Shown here: positions 32,301 to 43,898 of the stretch, in pieces
Numbering within the stretch: position 1 is the first letter of the stretch
Layout of the letters: each line of letters opens with the position of its first letter
From: Scolanthus callimorphus
Lineage: Eukaryota > Cnidaria > Anthozoa > Actiniaria > Edwardsiidae
Direction of reading: 5' to 3'
DNA length: 64,000 nt
Assembly (NCBI GenBank): GCA_033964015.1
Contig: CM066917.1
Coordinates: 248,001 to 312,000 of the forward strand
Notes under the pieces: generated by a model
Seen by the model: only the letters and a program-made list of their open reading frames with translations
Databases searched by the model: none
What the model was told of the DNA's origin: nothing
Translations under genes and position numbers: made by a program

Positions 32301-32500
32301 GGTACATCAAAATGCATTTAGCATCTGATTTGCATTCCAAGAGACTGATAAGGTCTGTTTCAATGATGCAGCAATTCATCATGTGGTCAAAGCCAATATT
32401 TTCTTTCATCAAGCAGGATATGATCAACTAGCAGTACAGTAAAAAAAACCGCTTGTACGAACCTAAGGATTTAAGAACATGTTGGAAGAAACTTTCTATT
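29345..32500. other. Long non-coding stretch, no gene recognised
   Basis: Only short ORFs occur (31093-31332, 31725-31952, 32140-32427, all minus strand), without domain patterns or plausible splice partners. A GC-richer spot near 30590-30660 has CG dinucleotides and a TGACGTCA but no adjacent ORF. Confidence 0.4.
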
Positions 32501-32502
32501 TT

Positions 32503-32791
32503 ACTACGGTTTTCATAATTCTGCGAACTCTCGCTAACGATTTCCAACCGTCAAACCGCCTTCTGGTTTCCGTCAATCAAACTCCCCAGTCTTTTCGTCG
32601 TTACTCTTAGTGCTTTTGATTGGCCAGCACGTAACGTTGCTGTCGCGACAGGAAGCCATTTTAGCGCTGGCCAATCAAAAAGCACAAAGAGTAACGACAA
32701 AAAGACTCGGGAGTTTGATTGACGGAAGCCAGAAGGCGGTTTTACGGTTGGAAATCAATAGCGAGAGTTCGCAGAATTACGAAAACCGCAG
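32503..32791. mobile_element. Foldback MITE (~290 bp)
   Basis: Arms of about 135 bp, beginning CGGTTTTCATAATTCTGCGA and mirrored at the right by CGCAGAATTACGAAAACCG, fold around a short centre near 32645. Further mirrored landmarks are CCGCCTTCTGG and TTTGATTGGCCAGC. Non-coding. Confidence 0.8.
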
Positions 32792-33532
32792 AAAAATGTG
32801 TATTTCCCTAAGTTGTGACCCACTAGCATTCTTGTGGTAAATTATCAAAAATTTCGGTTTTTCTATCCTGCATGGCTCTAGTCGATATTTACGCGGAGCC
32901 GCTCTTTTAAGACTTAAAAGTCTTCTCTTCGACATACCTGAAGTCTTCTCTTGTGTAAACTTTCTTTTATTCCATGCATACTAAACAATTCGCTCGCCTT
33001 TTGTATGTGTGAAAATACGGTTCGCGCCTTTTTTCAGCCAATCAGAGAGGCGAATGTACTTTTTCACGTGTGAATAAACCGATTCGTCCAATCACAGAAC
33101 AGCTTACAAACGCAACCCTGTTTTCGTGGTGTAGCTTTCTCTTCTCGAGTTCATTCACGAAAAGCGGGTAACAGCAAGTGTATTTTTTGCCTTCGACAAA
33201 AACTGCCTTTCAGTACCAATCTCAGTGTAAGAATGGCTAAAAGTACTTCTGACTTCAGTATGCGATTTCCAGCAAATACCGTTTTCAAGACACGAAGAGA
33301 CGTAGGTCTGACGTTGGTTGAGTACCTGAAAACAAAAAACTAGCAAAAAAGTACAAGAAATTCTACCAGAAGAACTTAGCACCTATCTCAGCGAATTCAT
33401 CATTACGGTAAAAAGGAAAGACGGCGGGAATTATGAAACATCGAGCCTCAGAGGATTACAGGCTAGCTTCAATCGCAACTTGAGGAACTGTAAATACCCA
33501 AAGAGTATATAGAAGATAGAGAGTTTGAAGAA

Positions 33533-34219
33533 CTCAGGGGACTTAAGGCATGGGTCTCATTTGCATTCAAAATGGCGGATCAAAAACGTTAAGTGGTGGT
33601 CTATCTTCAGTGGCTTTGCTTCTCCCACTGTCAAACATGGTTAAGGTTGTTAACGGTCATGAAATCCATAAATCTTATGTTTTGTTTCCATAGCAACATG
33701 GAATGTGACCTTTGAACCTAGCATTTAAGCAATTTTCATAAACTTCCTCGGGAGGTATGCAAAAGTTACAAACTCTGGGGATTTAACAACGTGATGTGTT
33801 TAAGGTCATCACAGGTATATCTGTTCCAATTCGAGAAAATGTCCATGTCATTAGGAAACCTATTTTAGGACACTGTGAAATTTGATATCCTTTAATAACT
33901 TCGAAATTAGAAATGTTGTGCAAGATATCGAATTGGAGTGATAAATACTACCTGATAGCCTACCCTTTCCATACGATGGTTTCAAGAGAGATGTGCATTT
34001 TCCGATACTCCCGAAGCTTTGACCTCAATTTCTTAAAATTGAGGTCAAAGGATAAGAATTGGTTCCCATGGGAACAACAATCAACAAAATGATCAAGAAT
34101 GACGAGACCTATGACAGTATATCAGAACAAGAAGCCTATCTTTAATTCATCAAAAATTAAGGACTGATTGAATGTTTTAAGGGCGTGGCCGCATGGACCC
34201 ATGCCTTAATTCCCCTGAG
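33533..34219. mobile_element. CTCAG-TTAAGGCATGG family MITE, copy B (687 bp), in a DUF3504 exon
   Basis: The left end CTCAGGGGACTTAAGGCATG is mirrored by CATGCCTTAATTCCCCTGAG at the right. AA stands on both sides (33531-33532, 34220-34221). Removing the element and one AA joins GAG TTT GAA GAA to GTA ACA AAA in frame, so a 2-bp target duplication is well supported. Non-coding interior. Confidence 0.88.
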
Positions 34220-36024
34220 AAGTAACAAAAGCTCGCGATGCTCATAGCAAGCAGTTGAAAAAACAGGGCACAGGAAATTGGCCTTTTGCTGCTCAAGCTC
34301 TCAGCGACGACGAAATAACTGTTCTCTATGAGAATGAAATATTGAGAACCTCAAGCGCCGAGGCCTTGATAAACACAGTTTGGTTGCAGAATTCAATTCA
34401 TTTTGGAATGGGAGGCTGCGACCAGCACCGTCAAATGTGCTGGGGCGATGTCAATCTTTTGCGAAATGCTAGTGGAGTAGAATACTTAGAGTACTGTTAC
34501 TTAAAGACAAACTAAAACAAGGGCTCTCAGGCGAATTAAGGCTTGGCAAAGTGCCTGATATTAGGCTTTTTTAGTTTTTGGTCGATTTCAAAGGAAAGAT
34601 AAGACTGAAATGAATCAAACTTGGCACACTTATTCATTTCATTTGTTTACGCAATCCTGTTGACACTGTTGCCATGGCAACCATGGCAACGTGTATTGAG
34701 GAGTGAAAATTATGCCTAATTGGTATGTCATATATTTTTCGAAATGGGGTACACAAGCACGCAAAAGAAATAGTCTTTCTTCACTGATATATCACAAGGA
34801 TGAGTCTTTCTTTGTAAAATAGACTTTGCAGTTGGGCCACCGTGAAAATCTGCAAAAATATAAGTGACATAATACGTAACTAGAATCATTTCATATCTTT
34901 CGCTGTATTTACGCATTTATACTCCGCGACATAAAGGAGATATTACGCGAGCAAAGTCTAATTGTGCTAGCTTACCCGCTTACGTGTCTCTTTATGGGTA
35001 TTTCCCCTCGAAAAATGTTGATTAAGTACTCCCCATTTACTTCTAAAGTGAGCAACCGGCGCACACTAGCCGCCATCTTGAAAAGACAACTCATAATCTG
35101 CCCCCTCCCCCCAAGGACTGTATTATCATATTTGTATTGGCCAATCACGTCTCGTTTCACGGAAGGCTTCCAAATATCCAAGATGGCGGACGAACTAGGC
35201 GGATTTTGGCTAGTTTTCAGGACGACTTTTCGTATAGCCTATCGCACTTTTTGGAGCAATAATTTCCATATTTATAGAGTAGTATAGCATAGCCCCCATT
35301 GATCCTGTTTAATTATTCATCAGAAGTTCTACAGATCAAGTGGGATGTGTTTATTGTGCCTCAAACGATGAGATTTATCCCATAGGAGTTGTAAGGGACG
35401 CTTCGCTTCTGTGCGAAAAATAAAACGTTAATAACAGCCCTTTTCCCGCCTAATTATCTAGTTTCTGTTATCTTACCCATGCGCACACCGTTTAGCGGGT
35501 AGATAATAACGGAAAACCTTTACGTGAGTTGGTGTGCTGCAAGTAAGCAAGGCGAAAATATCACTTCAAATGACCGTAAAAATCGAATGCGCTTGGGGAG
35601 GGTTCTTGTAAGGGAAAGCAAATATATTTGCAACTTGCAGAAGGAATATGGAGAGGGTCAAGCTAAATTTGGGGCAAGAGTCTTGACTGAGCGCTACAAA
35701 ATTTATCAGGAGCATTTTGCCGAATATCCTGATATGTGCATTGAGAATCAAAAGGAATTCAACAGGATTTCGAAAATATTAGACACCAAATTTGGTTCCT
35801 GGAGAAATAAGAAAGACAAAGATAATTATTTGGAGCGGTTTAAACCCGAGAACTGGCGAGAAGAGAAGACAATCACTAAACAAGGGCAAGAATACTCACT
35901 CTCTGACAAGCTGCAGGGCATGCAGTCTAGTAAATTCCAGATATCAAATGTTATTTCCTAATTCTAAACACAATAGAAAACAGAGCAAGATACCACTAGC
36001 CGAGGTAAATGACAAACCGACGAC

Positions 36025-36409
36025 CGGTTAGCGCATTGGTAGAGCGCCGGGCTTATGTGCGGGAGGTTGGGAGTTCAAACCCCGGCCGGGCCAACACTCA
36101 TGGTCTTTTCTATAATTGAGGAGAAGGTGCTGCCTTCGCTCTAATATCTGCAAATGGTTAGACCTTCGCGTCTTCTCGGATAAGGACGTTAAACCGTAGG
36201 TCCCGTCTCTCACATGCACTACACTAACCTGAACCAGAGGGACGTTAAAGAACCACGGGGACGTCGGAAGTTGCCCATCCTCAGTGCAGGGCTTACAACT
36301 TACACTAACCCATCACACTGACCAAGGGAACCTCGTAATTGGAGCCTCGCTCTGTGAGGATTTCCCGGCCCTCGGGCAAATCTAATAAACTAAACTAAAC
36401 TAAACTAAA
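36025..36409 (+). mobile_element. tRNA-derived SINE (family A), full length with TAAAC tail
   Basis: The head GACCGGTTAGCGCATTGGTA carries box A and GGGAGTTCAAACCCCGG box B. The body is shared with 13021-13250. The 3' end is (CTAAA)n, reading AATAAACTAAACTAAACTAA near 36385-36409. It sits between two coding blocks of the SAP-domain gene, so it inserted after that transposon arrived or into one of its introns. Confidence 0.88.
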
Positions 36410-38393
36410 TTTGCAAGCAGCTTCCGAAAATGAAGCAGCTAAAAGTAACAAAGAAAACTCTCAAAGAAATAGGAGAAGACATATTTTCAAAGTTTAATGA
36501 AACATGCAAAGAGAATTACAATAAAACAATGAGTGACATTCTTGTTTTAGTCCCTGAAGCTGGCATCCAGAAGAAGCTCTCACCTAAAGAAAAAAGAGAA
36601 AGTAAAAGGGAGACTCAGAGAAACACAAAAATGAAATCCAGGAGCAAATTAGGGACAATGATACAAATACTCATTTATGTTTGAGGCAGTCTTATAAAGC
36701 AAGGAGCGACCAGAGAATGAGCCAGTTTTTTGAAAGCAAGAAGGAGGCCAGGAAAAGGGTCGAAAAACAATCACCAGAGCAGAAAAGTAGATCTCACACT
36801 CCTTCAGCAGAAAACATTGAAGGGAATTTGGAAAAACTGCTCATTGATGCCAAAACATGGGAGGGTACAGAGATCAACTGGACAAGAAAAGCAGATGAAT
36901 ATATGCTTAGAAGGAAAGGCTCACCAGATCAGCTTAAAAATCGTGGACAAGTCCTAAAGACATACTTGGAGGCTAATGGAATTGACACTACCAAGATAAT
37001 CACAGCCCATAACAGATGTACTGGAGATGACCTGAAAGGTGAGAGAAAGACTATATTATAGTATACTTGTAGGGCAAAATTTGAGAATAGAGAATAATAG
37101 AGATTAGTATAATTAACTCAAGTGATTATAAGATTGGATAATTCCAAATAGTGGACATTATCGTAATTTACCACACAGGCAAAATTATAATATTTCTCAA
37201 CTATTGTTAATATTTATTATTTATTTAATTTTTCTGACTATTTCCTTACAGTACCTTCTTTGTATAGGTTTCAGGGTTCGACGTGCCATTCACAAACAAA
37301 AAGGAAGATCTGTCTCAATCCCAGTGCCTAGAAGCAACAAAGAAATAAAAGAATGTGTAAATGCTCTCATTAACAATGGGACCTATAATCTTGGTGTACC
37401 TGTGGTACAGACGGAAGTTGTCAAATTAAGAGTCAACAGCCAACATGGAGAAGTGGAAAAAAAGTCTGTGAATGTGAATGCACGAAAGATACCATTTGAG
37501 GAGATCAGAAAGGAGGCACTGACGAAACATAAAGACCTCCTAAGAAAAAAAGATGATGATTATTACAACAATCTAACTAAAGATGAAGTTGTTTCCGAAC
37601 TCAAGAGAATACATGAGACCACAGAAGGGGATTTTGAAGAAATGAAGGAGAAGCTAAAGAAATTCCAACGCCAAAGACATTGGCTGCTTTGGCACGACCA
37701 CTCAACCATCTCTAACCATGGCCACATGCTATTTTGTCTGAGGGAGATGTATGATCCTGCAGTCCACCTCTCACGGGAGGAAGTACTACAACAAACAGGA
37801 AGGGATGTGGATGTGCAGGCCACAATAGAAGAGCCTCATTTATATATTTTGGGTTCAAGTAGATCTACAGTAGAGGATCAAATGAGATTCGTTCCCACTC
37901 GTCAAGAAGATCTCAGAGCTATTGGTAACTGATGACACAGGAGTGCCTTTACATGACATTATGCGCTTCATGAATGGTGACAACCCTTCTGTTCAAATGG
38001 AGGATGGAACTCAGCATGGAGGGCATTATCCTTGCGTGGGTTGTGATGTAAATATAAATGCAAGCTTTGACTTAGAGTACTCTCTTCAAAGGAAATATAA
38101 CTCTTTAACCAACAAAAAGAATGTTGTTCAATCTGGCCCTGCAGGCAGAACAAATGACCTCCACCCTTTTAGAAATCTAAAAGTAGATCAGCTCAAAGAC
38201 GAACTCAGGGCAAGAGGGCAATCAGATGAAGGGAACAGACCAGAGCTGCAGAAGGAGTTATCAGAGCTCTTGGGAGGAACTGTCAGGATCCCTGCACTAT
38301 TATACCCTTGTGGTGATTTGGATGTTACTACTGAAGATCTTAATCTGAAGTCCTATGAAGTTCTCTATTTTGAAGCACTTCACTGTGCTATGA

Positions 38394-38646
38394 GTAAAGT
38401 AAAAAGTAAGGAACTTTATTAACGTCTCAAATGTATTTAGCCGTGCACTACTAGTGCACTACTTATTGGGAAGACGGTGCACACCTTACCCCCTTTCTCT
38501 ATCAGAGCTCCAGGTGAAAGGAATTCAAAGCTATAAGCAAGCTACTCGGAACAGAGAAAACTCGATACGGTTGGTTGATCCGGGATTCGAACTCAGGACC
38601 GTACGCACAGTGTGCCGTGCACAAACACACTGCGCCACCTAGCCGT
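38394..38646 (-). mobile_element. tRNA-derived SINE (family B), copy 2, inside the SAP-domain gene
   Basis: Same layout as 13593-13831, with the head at the right and the (TTTAC)n-like tail at the left. It splits the coding sequence between EALHCAMS and a following HIKNILTELPYHIADLDT-type stretch at about 38650, which continues the protein. Confidence 0.85.
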
Positions 38647-40540
38647 ACCTCAGTCATATTAAGAACATTCTGACAGAGCTACCCTACCACATTGCTGATC
38701 TTGACACTTAATCAAACTAAAGGAACTTTTGCTCATTCAACTCAGTAAAGATAAACTTAGAAGTGTTGACTATAGGAAAACTCTTATTTTAGTAATGATT
38801 GGAATTTACACCCTAGCCACCCGTGAGGTCAAAATTGCTTCTTGTTACTCTCTGTGAAATGGTTGAAATTTTTTATGCCCAAGATCACAGAAGATCACCA
38901 AGATGATTCTGAGGCTTCATAACCTATGCTTCCAGCATGCAATCCAGTGCCGTAGAGTTCTGACACCACCAAAGGCCCTCACCTCTCGGAAACTTTTTGG
39001 GATCTACTTCCATAGCTGCACGGCACATGCCCAATTCCTTCTTCGCCTAGTTTCTCACAGAACAACCAACGCAGAAATGTTCGAGCGCTTATTTGATAAG
39101 CTCTCAGATATAACAAACAAGACATGGAACAAGCGCATTGAAGACCTGACAAAAAATGCAGTCTTGCATGTGCAAGTAGAGAAGAAGAACCAAGAATCAG
39201 CACAGGTCATAAAGGAAGAGAGAGTAATAAGCAGAATTGCAAAGTCCCTCCCAAAAATGGGCAATACAACTCTTCCAAGGGATTACCTAGAGAGATATGC
39301 AGGTAATTGGGCAGCCCATCTCAAGACAATCTCAGATTTCCTCCAGCCAGGGGAGGGGGTGTGGTGGAGGGAAACAGATGACGAATGCATTGAGTTCTTT
39401 GATGGTGCAGATGAACCAGCCTTCAGAGATCAAGGACCAACACTGCATCACTTCAGATCCTCGTCCATTACAAAAGAACAGCAGCTGCTCGAAGAGAGAT
39501 GGAGCGATTGTCTCCAAAGAAATGTAAAACTACCAGCAACCAAGCTCAGAGGAAACAATGGCAAACTGCAACAGACTCAATGTTGTTTAGCACCAACACA
39601 AGATCTGAATGTTCCCATGGAGATTGAGGTAGATGTAGAGGAGCAAGCAAGAGGATGTGCTGGAACTGTGACAGCAATTGACCCAGAGGAAGATGCAAGC
39701 CAGGATGATGATGATGGGCCTCTTACAGTGTTTGATCACATGGCAGAGCCTAACATAGTAGTAGAAAGCCAATACCCAGCTACTCCCTGTGACGAAATAC
39801 CTCTAGAAACCAGTCTTTCAAATGCACCAACATCAACAGATATACCTGCACTAACTGGCCCACCCCTATCATCTGACATACAAATGGACACATCAGAACA
39901 ACCCAGTCAAGAAAGTCTAGTCGGAAAACTGCCAAACACAAATAGAAAGAGATCATTGGAGGAAGACACCCAAGACAAACCAAAGAGACTTAAAACAGCA
40001 GACTCCCAACAACAGCTGTCCTCAACGACAGCCCATATTCTACAGGAGTTACTAGGCAGTTCAGACGATATTGTTAAATATGACAAGCTAAAACAGAATG
40101 TCAAAGCGCAACCCAAATCACGCTATCACAGAGAAAATTATGAGCGTCATCTTGTCAAAATCCAAGTTCTTGTGTTGAAGCAACAAAGAACCCTGAAAAA
40201 TACCAGCACAAGTGCCAAAACTTTTAAAAGAAAGATGAACATCTGTACAGAGCTTTTAAAACACTGGAAGATGGAACAGCTACTACTTGATTAGTAATAT
40301 TATAATAATGATTAGTAACAAGCATTTAGATTACAAACAAAATACTTTTTGGTATTTTTTATAAAAATATTACCTGCATTTTTTAACCCTTCAAGCTCTC
40401 ACACAAAACAAACTGCATCCAGGATGGTATGACTAGTTTTACGGGAAAACTGGGTGGTCTGCGTCGGCGGAGACGTGAACATGAACAACAACAACCAAGA
40501 GTTGAGATTTATGTTAAACGCCGTGGAAAAATGGTGTTTT

Positions 40541-40573
40541 GCTGACGTTTCGAGCGTTAGCCCTTCGTCGGAG
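40541..40573 (-). ncRNA. Hammerhead-ribozyme-like motif (third copy)
   Basis: On the minus strand: CCGACGAAGGGCTAACGCTC followed by GAAACGTCAGC. GGGC and GCTC can pair around TAAC as helix II, between a CUGAUGA-like box (CCGACGA) and GAAA. This is the form seen in terminal repeats of Penelope-like elements. It is inferred to be a solo terminal-repeat fragment inserted in the 3' part of the 6.57-kb element. Confidence 0.5.
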
Positions 40574-40783
40574 TAAAGAGGGATGCATCCAGGATGGTTA
40601 CAGACAGACAACAAGGGTTCAGCAAATTCTCCCTACTTAAAACGGCACCGTGCCAACAACATCGACATAAGAATTCCGAGTTTGATCAAGTTAACGATTT
40701 AAATTTTTGTACTCGTTATTTAATAAATTAAACAACATTTGGTTATATTTGGCTGCTTTCCCAACATAAACTTAAAGTAATAT

Positions 40784-40866
40784 CTTGCTAAACGGCAATT
40801 GTTTGAGTCTCTGAACTCTATCTTCTTAAATAGAGTTCAGAGACGCAAACAATTGCCGTTTAGCAA
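40784..40866. repeat. Hairpin near the 3' end of the 6.57-kb transposon
   Basis: CTTGCTAAACGGCAATTGTT and its complement AACAATTGCCGTTTAGCAAG form arms of about 37 bp, extending through CTCTGAACTCTAT, around an 8-base loop. Small foldback element, or a structural end of the host transposon. Confidence 0.7.
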
Positions 40867-41833
40867 GCACATTTTTACATGTAGCGTGAATAAATTCGGA
40901 AAAAGGTACTAACCTGCAATTTATCGACTCTTCTGAAGCTTGTTTTGGTGAAAAGTTGGTTATATTCCCACAAAACATGCGTATTTAATACTTAACTTCC
41001 CAAGGATGGCCATGCGACCGCCGCCATCTTGGATTTCAAGATTACGTCGCGGGGGGGGGATTTGCAAACTGGTAGCCAAGCCGTAATTCGCATGAGCTGG
41101 CGAAGAACCACGAAACATTAGACCAGTTAAACCGAAAGCTTTTGCTACTACGCCAGTCGACGGCCCTTCCGAAAGAGATCCAGTTTTAGTATAGAAACGT
41201 TTTTGCTGAGAAAAGACCCAACTCAATGCGAAAGCCAGAGGCACCGTACTATCTAAGTATCAAACACAGCAAAGACTCGTCCGAGAAGTGTTGGTTTAAG
41301 GCAAGTCCAATGGGAGTGAATAAACTTTATGCTGTAATGAAAACAATGGCAAAAGAAGCTGGATTTGAGCGACGACTTACAAACCACAGCGCGCGAAAAC
41401 GAATGATGCAGAAACTAAACCATTGAATAACAATATTCCTCCAATCCACAACATGCAACTGTCTGGCCACCGAAATTTGCAAAGTGTCAACAATTACAGC
41501 ACTCTTTCCGAAGATCAACAGAAGAATATGTCGTTGATTTTGAGAGCAAAAACATCTACGGTCGAAACTGTGAAAACAGCAACAACAACTGCGCCCGTGG
41601 AATCTATCACAAACAGCGCTGCGAAAACCCCAACAGTTCCGCTCACAGGAGCGTTCAGCGGAGCTGTTTTCCATGGGGGACAATTCAATATTACAATTAA
41701 CACAGTTAACAAATCACCGAATTCGGCACTAGCTGATTTTTCTGTGCAGTCTACCACAGCAACAAAGCATAGCTTCAAGCGTATTAAGCGAGTGCTCGAG
41801 TCTTCGGACGAAGACAGTCCAGCATTTAAATAG

Positions 41834-43100
41834 CTTTATCGCTAAAGTTGTATTTTTATAGAAGTTACAACTCATGTATTGAAAGATGTTGAATGATTTC
41901 ACTTTAGTTTTGAAACTTCCATTCATTGAACTGTAATAGCTGTTACTTTGCTGTTCAATTTTGTTAGGCATAACTTAAGGAAGGAAAACAGCAAATAATG
42001 TAAGGATCTTACTTCCGTTCGGAAGAGCAATTTCTGTCGTGCATTTGACGGTTTTTTGTACTACTTAATAAAAACCCATTGATAAGTATAAACGAATTGC
42101 TTAGTATGCATTGAATAAATAAATTACTTCATGGGCTTGGCGCGCGTATGGGATTTTCACACGAGTTGGCGAAGTATCAGAAATCGAACGATCGAGGCTT
42201 TGCGAGCGATACAAACTGCTTTGCGATACAAACCAACGAGCAATCTCTATTTGTTTTACAGGAATTTGACCCAGGAATCTTTCCGTTCAGTTCCCCCATG
42301 ATCGCTGGCTTTTCCCGCTAGATTCACAGTCAACGAAGATTTCTCTTCATTTCCTTCCACAATAAAGAATGAAAACTAAAACAAGTCTTACTCAAGTCTA
42401 CAAGGCGGGGGGGGGGGGGGGGGGGGGGGGGGGTTCCCTTACAAAGCTAGCGCGCATTTGATAGGCTCGTACACAAAATCCATTATTTATTAGCCAATCA
42501 GCTTCATTAAATATTTGCTCATTTGAGTGCAAATTAGTATAGGTAATCATACCACTTCGAGTGCAATTTGAAATTAATTTGCACGAGTGGGTTTTTTAAA
42601 AAGTATCAAAATTTCACGAGCCCCTGCACGAGAAAAGTCGTATGATTAGTTATTAATAGTATACCTGCAAACATTTTCAGAGAGCATTTCATGCACCGAA
42701 CGCATGCCAGACAAACGAGCAAAATTTACAAAACCTAACTTGGCAAGCTTGAATAAAATGAACTTAACAAAACAACTTCATTTAAAAGGAACAGGTGTAA
42801 TCCTGCTTTGTCAATCATCGAACATATTTCCGATTCCAAGGTTCCAAGATTCCGATTCCAAGAAGATTTAAAGGAATTTGACCCGGGGGGTTGTTTTATG
42901 GAGGAATCTACAAGATTTCGTTTATTTCATTGAAAATCAGACTGTTTTGCTTGTTACCATGGTGATTTATCCAGATGTTCATCTGGATAGTATCCAAATT
43001 TTATGCAAATATTATCCCAATTTATCCAGATGTTCATCTGGATAATATCCAAATTTATGCAAATATTATCCCAATATTATTCCAATTACTCAGACGAAAT
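41834..43100. other. Non-coding; poly-G run and local duplication
   Basis: A homopolymer G tract of roughly 30 bases lies at about 42406-42433, a place where assemblies are unreliable. At 42970-43080 a unit of about 58 bp (TCCAGATGTTCATCTGGATA, ATGCAAATATTATCCCAA) occurs twice in tandem. No gene. Confidence 0.5.
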
Positions 43101-43151
43101 GATAGTGAAAACCACATATAATACTACTGCGGCGATTCTGCTATCAGTCTT

Positions 43152-43554
43152 GTGAAGGGGGCAGATGACGATGTAGCAAAAGCCTTCCAAGAGCGCCGAC
43201 CTAAGCTAAACACTTTCCTAAAAGGGACCAAGAAGAAGAAGGCAGAGCTAAAGGTGACCGATCCTACATTATATCGCTACTTAGCAAATATGGGATGTAA
43301 GAAACAGAGACATGGTCAAGAATTTACCAGAGCAGTGCCTGTTTATTTTGCTGCCACGTTACACAGACGACTGTTGTCGCCCCATTTGCCAAAGAGGGCA
43401 AGTCAATGTAGAACAAAGGCCTCTTCTGAATCATTTACCAATTCCCATTCCCGATAAACATTGCCCATGGGGCTCAGCAAACTGCTCTGAATATGAAGGT
43501 ACGCACAAGGTAGGGATAACCCTAGGGGCTAGGGCTTGTTTTGTGGTGTTTTAG
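43152..43554 (+). CDS. Unrecognised exon-like ORF, two overlapping frames
   Basis: The first frame (43152-43457) starts KGADDDVAKAFQERRPKL and continues FLKGTKKKKAELKVTDPTLY. The second (43312-43554) contains CLFILLPRYTDDCCRPIC and PLLNHLPIPIPDKHCPWG, followed by a possible donor, GAAG|GTACGC, at about 43499. A frame switch near 43320-43350 would give a continuous Cys-containing product. I do not recognise the family; it may be a fragment of a repeat-encoded protein. Confidence 0.3.
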
Positions 43555-43898
43555 AAGATCAGTGCGCACATTCTCCTAATCTTTTTTTATTACCCCAGTT
43601 TGTTTTCTATGCATGCATAATGGTTTATCTACAATAGAGCGGATCAGATTAGTATGGAAAAGTAAACACAATCTATTCAGAAACGCAAGAAGTTAAAAAA
43701 CTAACCAATCAGATGACAAAGAAAGAGTCGGGACCCATGATTTGCTTTCTCAGCTGCTGACTAAGCAAATATCAAAGACCTGAACCAATAGGATCGTATA
43801 GAAAACGCAGTCTCGTTCCCAGACGTCTTTGCGTCTTTTGCGGAGATTTTCCCATCGCTTTCTTTATGAAAACTGTTTTGGGGCCGTAGGGACTGGGA

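Larger units (their letters stand above)
35524..40294 (+). pseudogene. Putative transposase of the 6.57-kb element: uncharacterised SAP-domain protein, broken
   Basis: Consecutive ORFs (35524-35961, 36430-36684, 36681-37061, 37204-37932, 37922-38422, 38903-40294) read as parts of one protein. Landmarks: a Lys/Glu-rich helical N-terminus; WLLWHDHSTISNHGHMLF at about 37680-37735; a CVGCD motif at about 38031; a SAP-like DNA-binding helix pair LKVDQLKDELRARG at about 38180; TNAEMFERLFDKL at about 39070; WWRETDDECIEFFDG at about 39360; and a low-complexity acidic and Ser/Thr-rich C-terminus. Frame breaks lie near 36600 and 37920 and after the SINE at 38646. As I recall, similar proteins are multicopy hypotheticals in cnidarians and sponges. 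A transposase role is inferred from its place between the TIRs; D of HDHST and E of the NAEMFER helix are possible acidic catalytic residues, unproven. Confidence 0.7.
34526..41096 (+). mobile_element. 6.57-kb TIR DNA transposon carrying a SAP-domain gene
   Basis: The left end CTCAGGCGAATTAAGGCTTG and the right end (reverse complement CTCATGCGAATTACGGCTTG) form a TIR of about 22 bp with two mismatches. CT flanks both sides (34524-34525, 41097-41098). Excising the element plus one CT joins ...RQTKTRA and GEEPRN of the DUF3504 frame, confirming the edges and a 2-bp target duplication. Inside, on the plus strand, lies the broken large protein gene (35524-40294). The termini match the shorter copies at 12188, 33533 and 50287, so these are probably its non-autonomous relatives. 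Later insertions inside it are two SINEs, a hammerhead-like PLE fragment and a hairpin. The superfamily is not recognised. Confidence 0.85.
33240..41833 (+). pseudogene. DUF3504 (Crypton/KIAA1958-like) tyrosine-recombinase gene copy, split by two insertions
   Basis: Three blocks belong together. 33330-33530 encodes an N-terminal part (KVQEILPEELSTYLSEF, RNLRNCKYPK, DREFEE). 34222-34525 continues with VTKARDAHSKQLKKQG, IHFGMGGC and RQTKTRA. 41097-41833 gives GEEPRNIRPVKPKAFA, EKRPNSMRKPEAPYYL and the catalytic end NHSARKRMMQKL (HxxR), SGHRNLQS (His) and NNYST (Tyr). The usual first catalytic Arg (FGLRG) is Gly here. A TAG plus an extra T near 41190-41197, a frame break at about 41425 and frame problems near 33500 show decay. 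DUF3504 derives from Crypton tyrosine recombinases and is multicopy in many animals. The gene identity is known-family recognition from memory; the joins are read from the sequence. Confidence 0.8.

Noticed and set aside
33155..33382. Minus-strand ORF of 75 codons
   Set aside because: It overlaps, in antisense, the N-terminal part of the DUF3504 pseudogene.
41163..41200. 3' splice site CAGTTTTAG before the DUF3504 C-terminal block
   Set aside because: Coding similarity (EEPRNIRPVKPKAFA) continues upstream of it, so the TAG is better explained as a mutated Tyr codon plus a one-base insertion.
42403..42433. Long poly-G tract as a functional element
   Set aside because: Homopolymers of this length are common assembly artefacts or simple repeats; nothing nearby gives it meaning.
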